This document shows positions 1 to 9,952 of a stretch of 23,883 nucleotides of DNA, piece by piece. The notes beneath the pieces are model-generated. The model was not told the origin of the DNA, searched no databases, and saw nothing but the letters and a program-made list of their open reading frames with translations. The translations under genes and the position numbers were made by a program. Position 1 is the first letter of the stretch. Every line of letters begins with the position of its first letter. Source of the stretch: Trebouxia sp. TZW2008 (taxonomy: Eukaryota; Chlorophyta; Trebouxiophyceae; Trebouxiales; Trebouxiaceae); NCBI GenBank assembly GCA_002118135.1, contig BDIU01000487.1, positions 1 to 23,883 of the forward strand, read 5' to 3'.

Positions 1-711
1 CAGTTGTCTTGTTGTAAAAATTTGAACGCCTCTCTCCATTAGGGGAGAACACAGTTGGGCCATCTATACTAGAATCAGAGGCGAATTTCGCCTGGCGAAA
101 TAGTCTTGTTACTTTGCTGCAGTCGATATATGGTCTTTTACCATGAGCAAATCACTTTGAAATGATGAATTATTATTCACCACGTTGATGATCGATATGC
201 TAAGCTGCAAATACTGCTTGCCTGGGCATGCAGAAATGGACACCTGGCAATGACGACTATCAAAGCAGTGTAGTTCTATGGCCCTTGATCATGAAACGTC
301 ATGTGCACATCCAATGGAGTACGCCAGAAAGCCACACAGTCCTACTACTCGTGAACTGTCTGCAAGCAATTGCAGAAAGCTGCATGGAGCCTATTCACAA
401 TCTTGTGCAAATCCAAAAATGATGTAAAACTTCCACCCAAGGTGTACATACAAAAAGACTTGATGTACAACAAAGGTCACCTGCAACTCAACGGTATACT
501 TCAAAGATAATTGCATCATGGCGCATGCCAGACTGGAAGTGATGAGCATACTAGGCATGGATGGACAAAGGAAGTCTCGACATGTGACATCCAAGTGCGT
601 GCTCCTTGTGTCAATCTCTGGGATATTCTGCTGGTTTACCAGCCTTCATGTTCCCGAGCTGCCACAGGTATGAAACATTTATTTTCAGACTGAATATCCA
701 TGTGACTGCTG
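1..711. other. Left flank without a supported gene
   Basis: I see no convincing exon here. The open frames are short, have no recognisable domain, and mostly lack splice signals that would join them to anything. The right part should hold the 3' untranslated region of the minus-strand RING gene, which stops at 712. I found no TGTAA on the minus strand in this stretch, so its poly(A) site is not located. Two small inverted repeats lie near the left edge (about 31-47 and 79-93). Confidence 0.5.
79..93. repeat. Short perfect inverted repeat
   Basis: AGGCGAA and TTCGCCT flank a single base, giving a perfect 7-bp-arm palindrome. It is closely followed by another GGCGAAA. A second imperfect hairpin (TCTCTCC / GGGGAGA) lies at about 31-47. 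No function is assigned; either could be a protein-binding site or chance. Confidence 0.4.
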
Positions 712-1854
712 TCACTCGCTGTCACTGAAAACTGCTGTTTTGCAAAGCGGGCATTGCGCCCGCAGCCCACTTTGCCGCAGCCAGGGCTGTATACACTTTG
801 TGTGAAACTTGTGGCTGCAGGGCAGAAGGCTGAGCTGATCACCATCATTGAAGGAGTCCAGGCAAACGCTGCAGGTGTTGCTGTTGCTGTCGCCTGGGCT
901 ATCTGATGGCGCCCTCTGCAGATCAGCACAGCTGTCAATGTCACGGGGTATATTGCACTGTTCAGAATGCAAACCAAAGAGGGCCTGAACAGAAGTCTAA
1001 GCGGACTCTGCATCTGCAGTAAAATGAAAATGCAGATGGGGCAGCCTATGCATTGCATGAGCTGTGAGAAACTGACCCTGTACCTGGTCTGCTTTGTGCG
1101 TGAATGATGGCACAGATGCAAGCTGTTCTTCTGTTGCTGGCGGGTGTTGAGGCCCTTGCTCTCCTTGCTGATCAAGTTGGAGCAGCATCTCGTAGTCTGC
1201 AACCACATAGACTGATTGGGACTTGTACAACCCAAGCCTCATGAAAATGGAGTGTCTGGCATGTTGAATTACGCTAGCACATGAATGCTTTGCTTGCTGC
1301 TCCTTTGTTACCTGTGTCATTGAATTCCCTATTGAGCATGGCTAGTCTTAGATTATTTAGCGCTGAGCTTTGCAGACCCAAGGTGCCCATCATGGACAAA
1401 ACAGTTGCTTGGTGAAATGACTCAGCATTTCGTCTACTCTGCAGCTGTATGCCTGGGTCTTGCTGTGTTTGTTGCTCTGCTTCTTGCCGAACAATCGCAT
1501 TATACTGTCGGCAGCTAGCCAGCACAAACAGGGCTAGCAACAAGAAAATCAAAGACGAAAAGGGAACCAATCCCGCTAGGAAGAGTAAGATGATAAAGCC
1601 TGCAGTACAAGAGCTCCTATTTGCAACGTTGCTTGAGGAGGCCGCAAGAACTGCTCAGCGATCATCACTGATATTGCTGAACTCACGAGCTCATGTTTGG
1701 CATGCTTACCGAGTATGAAGCGCTGGCTGCCCTGTGCCCTGTGCCTGAACGTCAGCAGCGGGGGTCCGAAAGGCTGTACAAAGCCGTTGCCGTGCAAAGG
1801 TTCCGCCACACGATCCCCCGCTTCCAAGTCGAAGCCGGGCCGAAAGAGAGCCAT
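712..1854 (-). CDS. Membrane-anchored RING-H2 E3 ubiquitin ligase
   Basis: Four exons, read on the minus strand: 1854-1710, 1599-1312, 1196-1084 and 915-712, with GT-AG introns in phases 1, 1 and 0. Together they encode 249 aa. The start is the first ATG in the open frame, in CpG-rich DNA. Residues about 49-78 are strongly hydrophobic (GFIILLFLAGLVPFSSLIFL and onward), giving one long or two short membrane passes. The middle is Gln-rich and polar. The C-terminus is a complete RING-H2 finger: C197, C200, C215, H217, H220, C223, C237, C240, with the Pro-Trp after C6 typical of E2-binding RINGs. RING-H2 proteins transfer ubiquitin from an E2 to substrates. The membrane and substrate cannot be read from the sequence. 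Only nine residues follow the last zinc ligand. The gene is divergent from the ENGase gene. Confidence 0.88.
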
Positions 1855-2641
1855 GATGCAGTATCTCCTGCAAGCTAGCACGCGACTCCTGCGTCGACCT
1901 TGGAGCCGAGCTGGGCTGCGTCGGGTGCAGCTGCGAGATTAGTGCAGGGGTTAGTCACCAGTTACCTTCAATAGTGCGGAGAGTTTCTGACCAGCGATGC
2001 AAGCGCAAATGCGCGAGGCGAACTGGTCGAAGGCACATTGAACAATCCAGAATTATATGTATGACCAGTCTGCCTCCCTTCGGAGACGTTGCGCCGTACA
2101 ACCGTTGTGTCCTCTGGTCAAGATCGCGTGCTTTTTGCCGACAATAGTCAGAATTACTCCTTGAAGGACGAACACAAGCTCGCTTTCCGTCTGCTGTGAC
2201 TCGGGCATGCCTCTGGTTTTCCAGCCGGGTGGCAAGCATTTGACTCGGCATATCCTTCTCGTTGCGGGAATCGGGGCTGGCCTGTCCTTGAGCGGCGTAT
2301 ACCTCACAGGGCGTTACGTGTGGTCAATGGTCCCGGCAAAGCGCAATGAAACGAAAAGCAAAGGGGACAGGGCATGAAGGTATTCACTGTTACACCCGTC
2401 CACGTCTTGCTGGAGCGGAGAATTACTACTTGAGCCATTGGTGCGGGGTATAGGACTGGCTTGCTGAGGCGTATCGAGGCCTGCAGAAGCAAGTAAAGTT
2501 GCTGCAGCAGACAGCGTACGCTTTGGGCTGGACAAGTATCAGGTCCGCCACACTTCAATACTGCCAGTAATGATGCAGGCTACACTGACCGATCTAATAT
2601 TAGCTTACCTGTGATTAGTGTAGCTCGTGCTGTGCAGGCCA
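1855..2641. promoter_or_regulatory. CpG-rich divergent promoter region between RING and ENGase genes
   Basis: This 787-bp gap separates two start codons that point away from each other. CpG is common from about 1740 to 2540 (for example six in 1801-1860), whereas gene bodies in the window have almost none. That pattern fits an unmethylated bidirectional promoter. A TGTGCAG just before the ENGase ATG could be the acceptor of a 5' UTR intron. Minus-strand open frames here (98 aa from ATG 2251, and 2314-2535) are basic or low in complexity and match nothing I know, so I do not call them genes. No clear TATA box was found. Confidence 0.5.
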
Positions 2642-5600
2642 ATGGCAGAGGAACCAACGGTTCAGCCAGATTTACGTACACAGCCTCCAACTGCAGGTCC
2701 TCTCAAGTCTTTGACTGAGTTGCTGAGCTGGCAGGCTGATGCACACCCGCTGCAGAGCCTGCTCAAAGCCTCTGTGCCATTGCAACAGGTTGCCTGCCTG
2801 CCTAGCTCATTGGCCGCTTGATTGACTGCTTGTTTGGTTGCCTGCCTGCTTGCTTGCTTGCATGGTCGCTTGCTTGCTTCCTGGCTTGCTGGCTTGCTTG
2901 CTTGCTTTATCCGTACTGCACTTGCATGCTGAATAGTGTGCATTCCTGCATCATTGGTCGCTACATACACAGGTTTGAGGTGCTCAATCCACAAACCGAA
3001 CTGTTTTGTGCAGATGCATCAACCAGGTTCTCCACCAGACCAGCCGCGCCTGCTTGTCTGCCATGACTTGCATGGCAACTACCACCAGGATGCTTTGGCA
3101 CAAGGCAGCTCCGATGCCAACTACTACAAGCTCACTCAATGGAGCTGCATCGACAGCTTTGTATACTTCAGCCATGCCCTGGTCACCATCCCGCCCCCGG
3201 GTTGGATCAATGCAGCTCACCGCAATGGCGTGCCAGTAAGGCACACACCTCATGCTATGCACATTCAACAGCATGCAGCATCACCATGACTTGAACAATG
3301 CTGCCTGGACCATGCATACATTGTGCCTTGCCTGCACATGTAAGTTGAAGCCTTTCTGTGCAACCCTGCTGTCACAGCTGTGGTGTTTTCATTACGCAAA
3401 GTCTCATCTGCATGCCCCTCTTCCTTACATGAATTTGTACAAGGATGCTTAGTTCACACAGTTTGGAGTCGCGGACGGCATACTGGGGATCAAGACTCAG
3501 GTCATGCAAGGCCAACATCTTTGCTGCTATTCTGCAAGCTGCAACCACACAAAGCACTTTTGGCACTTGTATATGCAAGCTGTAAACTAATTTTTGAAAG
3601 GCGCGTCACGTATGCAGGTTCTAGGTACATTCATCACAGAGTGGGCAGCTGGCTCCCTGCTGTGTGAGCTGATGCTGTGGACAGAGCAGAGTGCTGAGGC
3701 TGCCGCAATGCAGCTGGCCAACATTGCTCTTTATTATGGCTTTGAAGGCTGGCTGCTCAACATTGAAAACCCAGTCCTGCGCCGCTTGATACCCAGTCTC
3801 GTACATTTCATACGGTGAGTCCTGATTAGGCCATAGACATTGTGCAACAAGCTCAAGCATTTGGAAGGTGGGTGCTGCAAAGCAGTGTGTCAAAACCAGC
3901 TGTGGCATGTAAGATGTCACAGCTGCTGCTGCACGGCAGATGCTTCTCTGCCTGTAGTACCCTAGCTGCAAACCTCATGTTGCTTTTCAGAGCTTTGTGC
4001 TCTCAACAACATGAAGTGGCAAGTTGATTGATGTAGCTTTGTGAGGTGGTTGCCTCATGCATGCAGGGTGTTGAGGAAGTTGATGCATGAGATGGTCCCA
4101 GGCTCCCAAGTGATCTGGTCAGTTGCGCTCATACTTTGCCCCCTCTGCCTGTCGTTATGAGCAGGTGCGCTGTGCATGCATGCTATCCCACACCCACAAA
4201 CCTTGCATTCAATGCATCTGTTGTATCTGAGTTCAGAAGTGGTTATGAAGCTACTTTTGGCATGCATGTCATGTGTGTCTACAAGTCTTAAGTATTCAAC
4301 GGGAGGTGATGCTTGCACGAATCACTCACGCTGCCTGTGCTTGCATTGTTGATTCTGACATGTTGCTTGATGTATGTGTTAGGTATGACGCTGTCACAAC
4401 AGCAGGCGTTTTGGAGTGGCAAGACACGCTGAGTGAGTTGAACAAGCCCTTCTTTGAGGCAGCAGATGCCATCTTCATCAACTACACATGGAAGGAGGAT
4501 ACACCTGCAAAGGCTGCAGCTGTGGCAGGGGACAGAAGGCGCGATGTGTACATGGGGGTTGATGTCTTTGGGCGTAACACATATGGTGGCGGTGGCATGA
4601 CATGCAATGTTGCTTTGAATGCAGCGCACTCAGCAGGCAAGCCTTTTGAGACTTGACAGCTGCACTGCGCTACAATGCATCTAGTCATTCGCTGCAATTT
4701 AGTGACTGAATACACTGATGATTGTGAGACAACAATGATGAGGCTTTCACCCTTGCAGAGGTGTGCAAGGCCTCAACAATGCACAGGCTCAGCGCCTGCA
4801 TGCTTGGAAACCTCAGTGGCAAATGGCAGCATGGCAACTTTCAGGGCAGTAGTCAATCTCAACTTGTTGCGCAAAATTGCGTTGTGCATTGCTGCAAACC
4901 CACTGTAAAACGCTGTGCAGGAGTGCAACACTTCTGCGCAAACCCAAAAAATTGACTTGGGCACAAGTCAGTTGACGTTACAGTTCATCTTGCAGACAAA
5001 TGCAAGCAATAATGGAAATTCTACTGAGTCATTAACAGCCTAGAAGCTTAGTCGTGACAAGCAAATTGCTAACCAATCATACAGCGTGCAAGTCAGTTTT
5101 CTGGTACAATGCGGGAACAATCTGCATGCTCCCTGATTTGGATGGCTGTCTGCTTGTTACTGAGCTCTTATGCTGTCACTAAGCTATGACATTGACATCC
5201 ATTGATCAAGCGCTATCTGCATGATCTTGAGCTGCACTTCTGTTTCAACGCTCGTCCACTTCAGCTTGCTCTGTACTCACAGCCACAGCAATCCCTTTAC
5301 AGCAGGCTTTGTCAGCATTGTGGGACTAGGGTATTCCAGAAGGTTGCTGCTGGCATGACATATGGGCACAATGGTCTCTGCTCAGGCTTCATTGCATCTT
5401 GCGCACCATAAGGATTTCCCCTTGTCTCTTGAAGCACACAAAACAAGATAGCTGTCTGTCATTACAGCTTTTGGTATGGGCACACACGAAGCTGGGTTGA
5501 CAGACTGCCTTGGTTCCTTTTGTGTCATGAGAAGTCAGGGCAAAACCTTAAGGTAAGCTGAACACAGGATGTACCTCACCGCTGGCAAAATGGCACCAGT

Positions 5601-8600
5601 CGTGAGATACGTCTGCTGCTCATGCTGCGCTTGTGTCACAATCTGCTGCCTTTGCAGGTCAAGCTCAACAAGGCCGTATCTGCAGGCATTTAGTCTGTCT
5701 TGCGTGCTAAAACGGTTTGTCCCTGTCTCCCATGATGCACAAGACAAGTTGGCTTTCTGTGCATGCAGCTGTCAGTATGGACACATACCAAGCTAGAATG
5801 AAAGACGGCCATCTTATTTTTGTGTATGACTAACGACAAGCGCAAATCCTTGCGGCAAGCTGCAATACATAAAACACCTTGCTGTGTTGCTAGTGGCAGC
5901 ATTACAACGTCTGTCTGCTGATGATGCTGTGCAGTGTGCTCTTGTTTCCCAATCTGTTGCTGGTGCAGAAGCTGCTGCAAAAAGAATGTGCCTGCAAGCA
6001 TCCATTCCATCTTGTGCACTATAGCAGTTTCCCCATGTCTCTTGTGACAACAAGACACAGTTTTTGTCTGTCATCTGGGCTCAGGGTCTATGTCAGTACT
6101 ATAACAGGTCTTGGCCGCTGCAGGGCTGTCTGTTATTCTGGCTTGGTATGTGTTGATGCTGAAAAAAGTCATGATGGCTGCAGGTCTGTCTAGTGCATTG
6201 TTTGCCCCTGCCTGGGTGTGGGAGGTGGGCAACAGAGCAGACTGGCTACAGCGCCAGCAGCATTTCTGGGACAGAATTCAGGCCTGCTGCCAACCCCAAA
6301 GGGTACTGCTGCAGCACCTGCCCTTCAGCACCTGCTTTGACCAAGGTGCAGGCTTCGCTCAATACTCAGAGGTCAGCTTTTAAAGCTGATGGATATTTGC
6401 ACAGCATGTTTTGTGGGACATTCAGGTCATTTTGATGTGACCTACATCTGCATGTCATGCTATCCCGCATGCTGACTTGGTCAGTGCGTCCACCCATTGA
6501 CCCAATTGGCATGCAGAAACTTGCAGCTTGCTATGTTGTCAATAGTTGTTTTGAAACATCTCGGGCATATCAAAGTACTTCAGCAGCACTGACACTGACC
6601 TGTGCCTCATTGGGAGAGCAGAGTTCTGCTTTCGGACACAACTTGTGTCAAGCACACTTGCTGTCTCAGCTTTTCAAAATTTGTGCCACTCAAAGCTCCC
6701 GATAATGCTGTGTGCCTAGCGCAAACAGCTGCAAGAGGCTGGTATCCTGTGCTGCGTTTTCATATCCTTTGGGCATGCGCAAGCTGACAGAGGCTTGAAG
6801 CTTCATGTGTGCAGGGGGAGATGGTGAGTGAGCAGCCCTGGTACAACCTGTCTTGCCAGTCCTCTCAGCCCACCCTGTGCCCGCCCCCCACCACCTACCA
6901 CCCCCACACCAACTCTGTGCACTCTTGCCAGGCTTCATCACAGCCGGCATTGGTGGTGTCGCCTTGCACTGACCTTGCGTTCAGGCAAGGGAGCTGCTTG
7001 AAAGTGCAAGGTATGTCATTGCAATATACATGCAGCACAGTTCATCCAAATTACATGTCTGGACTCAGGCATACACATAACAATGTCACGCATAAGCCAT
7101 CGCACTTCAGAGGACCCTGCCATCATTATGGCATTCTGTTTTGCTGTGCAATCTTAAGCATGGTCTGCTCCTTGTTGTTACTCAGCTAAGAGCTATTTAT
7201 TAGCACATGAGTGCACTTAGTCACTGTGTAAGAGGGCCATTGGGCATGCCCTGTGCAGGAGCATATTTCACCGTGTAGCGCCGTGTTTACTGGTTCAAAT
7301 TGCACTGCGTAAGCTGAAAGCACTGCTGCATACCTGTTTTTCAAGTAGTCTTGTACCATAACAAACACAGACACAGTCCAAACTCAGAGCTTTCTGGCAC
7401 CTGCATCCTGGACTGCAAGCCTGTCCAAGAGTGTCCAAACTAGCTTTGATGGCACAATTGCTGTGTGTCCATGCAGGCAGTGTACAGCCTGACTCATCGG
7501 CTTCAGTGGAACTGTTCAAGGCAGACCTGCTGATTCCCCGACCAGGCTTGCAGGTCACCTTCACTTACAGGCCACTGTCACCACCTACTCCCACCGAACT
7601 GCAGCTGTGGTGCTGGATGGAGCCCAGCAATGCAACTCAGACACGTGGAGGAATTGAAGATGATGCTGCTGCTGGTGTTGATGCTACCAAGAGAGCAAGA
7701 GCAGCTGGTAGTGTCAAGCTGCTGGCTATGCTGCAGCCTGATGGCTTAGCGCTTGTCAGCTCAAGCACAAGTGACAACAGTCAAGCACAGCTTGAACTAG
7801 AAAGGTCAGAAACAGAATCAACTTTTATCGCTTGCTGACATTATGCATGACTTTACACAATGGCTTGCATTGTTTACCTGTGCTCACTGCAAAGATGTTG
7901 TGTGCAAGGATCGCTTTGTTCCTATCTGCGTAAGTAAGTGGCAACTCTAGTTAGATATGTCCATATTCTTACTGTTATGAACAAAAGGTCTTCTCTTGAG
8001 CGCTTCTATGCTGTCGGCATGGACGTCTAGATGTGCCAGGTGCTGTTGTGGCTGGCAACATCAGCGTCATTTAAACTGGTCAAGGAAGCACTGCAGATAT
8101 GACCTGTGTCTTGTACTTTCTGCTGCCTGTCAGGAAGGAATTTCGACGTTAGGTTGGCAATATACAATCACCGGCGCTGGCCATACTTCGTACAAGAAAT
8201 GCAATTTGTGTTTGCAGGGATGTGGGCAAACTTGAACCACACAGCAATGGTTGGTGCTCCCTCCAATACAATTTGCCCTCCCATCTCCCAGACTTTCAGC
8301 ATCTGACATTGCGCAGCATTGAGGTGGCAGCTGTGACACCAGCACATCTTCAGCACAACACATCTGCACCAGATGTCTGCCTAGGCTATGTAGGTGAGCT
8401 CCACACCAGCAAAGAAGCGTCTGCTGCAGCTGACAAGCTGGCAGCTGATTGTATGTTGTACAGTGTCTGTCACACTGTGGTGGCTGAAATGCTAAATTGC
8501 GTGACCTCTGACATCATGCTGTCAATGCTTGTGAGCTGCATGATTGCCGTGGATGCTATACAGGACTCTGCAGCATGCAGCTCAGCAAGCAGAATAGCAG

Positions 8601-9472
8601 GCAGCAGTTTTGCTTCATACCATTGTTAAAGGCAAAAATCTGACATGTTACAATCTGGCTGGCTGCAGGTCATATAGAAGTGCTCAGCCAAGGCAGCAAG
8701 GTGCAAGCACCAAGAGTCAGCAGTGTGGAGTTTCAAGATGTGATCTGGACGGTACCTTCATTCAACAATTCTCGCGTTCCAGACTCTCTGCCATCAGACA
8801 GCACCACAGAGAGCTCAGCAAAAGGTGCAACTTGTGCCACAACTGCAAACAAGCATTCCAGGCCTGTGTACACAGCACAACATGTTTGCCATGTGCAAAG
8901 TTTGCTCCCTCTTCTTGTTCACTCTGAACATGCTTGCGTGCCCTTTGTTCATGCATGCATAAGACAATCGGGTCGTGATCAGATAATCTGGCAGCAACCA
9001 TTAGCATGACTGGCTTGAGTTTTTGCCTTGAGTTTGCAATTTGGCATGATTGGCCGATGCAGGTGAAGCGGATCGACAAGCAGAGCTAGCGTCTTCCACA
9101 ACAAGCCAACAGTCAGATGTTACTGAAAGCACTGATGGTGCATCGCTTCCTCAAGTGCTGTGGCTGTACGTCACTCTGCGTTTTGCCCTTGAGCAACCTT
9201 CAGACGTCAGCAGATTTGAAGTGTTTGTCAGGCATGGTGAAGCTTCAGCATCTGACAAGGAATCTCCAGAGCAATCAGCAAGCGCTGCACAACATGGCAG
9301 CAAAATGGGTTGGGTCTGGCTTGGTACTGCAGCCACAAACCAATTTAGAGTGACAGCTTTGGAGTGCCCTTTGAGCGACAGTGCTATCTGTTTTGCTGTT
9401 CGTCCTGCTGACCTGTCGGGAAGACTTGCACAATGGCAGCATGCTGCATATGCAACTCTTTCAAGACCCTAA
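2642..9472 (+). CDS. ENGASE: Cytosolic endo-beta-N-acetylglucosaminidase, GH85
   Basis: Eleven exons: 2642-2788, 3014-3235, 3618-3814, 4067-4117, 4383-4636, 6184-6371, 6815-7010, 7477-7804, 8218-8393, 8669-8824 and 9063-9472. They join in frame to 774 aa. ENGase cuts the GlcNAc-GlcNAc core of N-glycans, acting on free glycans and misfolded glycoproteins in the cytosol. GH85 motifs appear in order: PRLLVCHD (exon 2), FVYFSHALVTIPPPGWINAA, VLGTFITEW, EGWLLNIEN, QVIWYDAVT, FINYTW, VDVFGRNTYGGGG, ALFAPAWVWE and PWYNLSCQ. In NIEN, N171 is the oxazoline-stabilising Asn and E173 the acid/base Glu. The C-terminal half matches the family's beta-rich accessory region (DVCLGYVGHIEVL). There is no signal peptide, which fits the cytosol. 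Exon 5 ends at a GC donor. The DGW usually found before the catalytic motif is EGW. An extra upstream 5' coding exon cannot be excluded. Confidence 0.95.
2789..2913. repeat. Degenerate CTTG/CCTG tetranucleotide tract in ENGase intron 1
   Basis: Nearly the whole left half of this 225-bp intron is built from TGCC, TGCT and CTTG tetranucleotides, starting right at the donor (CAG|GTTGCC). The weak donor consensus may result from the expansion. The complementary strand reads as a Lys/Gln/Ala/Ser-rich open frame, which is a by-product of the repeat. Confidence 0.8.
4637..6183 (+). other. 1547-bp GC-AG intron of the ENGase gene
   Basis: The intron starts CAG|GCAAGC and ends GGCTGCAG|GT. Frame and homology require this junction: NVALNAAHSAG joins LSSALFAPAW with a phase-1 Gly codon, and no GT lies nearby that would keep the frame. 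GC-AG introns are a known minor class with otherwise strong donors, as here. The intron carries three diverged ~305-bp tandem units and a decoy acceptor at about 6114-6139 that resembles the true one at 6176-6201. Confidence 0.85.
5215..6080. repeat. Diverged ~305-bp tandem repeat (about three units) in ENGase intron 5
   Basis: Anchor segments recur at about 5395-5440, 5685-5745 and 5996-6056. Each has a CATCTTGCGCAC-like start, then TTTCCCCTTGTCTC-like sequence, then an ACAAGACA-like segment. Units one and two continue alike through CTGTCATTACAGC..GGTATGGGCACACACGAAGC versus a close variant. Spacing is about 290-310 bp. On the minus strand the anchors read like QETxGNxYxAQD in two or three copies, possibly a trace of an old coding element. 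I recognise no transposon family. Confidence 0.65.
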
Positions 9473-9952
9473 ACGTTATCACACGCTCTGTAACCCTTCA
9501 TGTCCGCCATGCTGCTGTGGGGATCAGTCCAGGTCTGGCCCATCATGCGGCCCCCTGAATAACATCTTGCTGCATTAAACGTTTTCTGAGGTTGACGAAC
9601 GCGTTGGTGCAACTAATTGTGGCACATCACAAGGCACCTGCCAGCATCGTGTGAGGAGGCTTCCAGCAAAATTTGCAAATGACAACAGTAAGGGGTTGTA
9701 TTGAAATGTCAGGACCAAGCTTGTCAACTGTCCTTTGCGTGACCTGCTGGCACGCGCAAGGGATGACCAACACTTTAGAATCCCAATGCTGCTAGCAGGC
9801 GAAACACAGGGTGCGGTTTCTACTGTCGCTCACTCGTCCTCCACTGCAGCGCCAGCCCTGACGTACTTTTTCGACACTGCGCGACCGCGGTATTGGCTTG
9901 TCGCCAAGTGGTTGCAGTTGCGGTAATGTGACCTGTTGTAACAATCAGGAGC
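9473..9952. promoter_or_regulatory. Intergenic region: ENGase 3' end and CpG-rich USP promoter
   Basis: The left edge should carry the ENGase 3' untranslated region. From about 9590 CpG becomes frequent, with seven in 9841-9900, as in the RING/ENGase promoter, so the right part is probably the promoter and leader of the USP gene. An open frame at 9735-9926 ends at a stop overlapping a possible donor (CG|GTAATG), but it does not splice in frame to the USP start, so I treat it as non-coding. Confidence 0.5.
9489..9493 (+). terminator. Poly(A) signal TGTAA of the ENGase gene
   Basis: TGTAA, followed by C, lies 17 bases after the ENGase stop. TGTAA is the established green-algal poly(A) signal. 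The closeness to the stop is unusual, so the real 3' end may lie further right. Confidence 0.45.

Noticed and set aside
1955..2251. 98-codon minus-strand frame from a real ATG with a possible donor (GAAG|GTAACT) and 36-bp intron
   Set aside because: Arg-rich, no recognisable domain, sits in a promoter-like CpG zone, and splicing on leads to an early stop. It does not join the RING gene.
2304..2558. Minus-strand frames opposite the ENGase upstream region
   Set aside because: No ATG, unusual composition, and no partner exons; more likely leader or promoter sequence.
2662..2994. Minus-strand Lys/Gln/Ala/Ser-rich 110-codon frame
   Set aside because: Produced by the CTTG repeat in ENGase intron 1 and antisense to a sure exon.
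9735..9926. Open frame upstream of the USP start with a possible donor at its end
   Set aside because: No upstream in-frame ATG or fitting splice to the USP frame; it lies in CpG-rich DNA where stops are rare.
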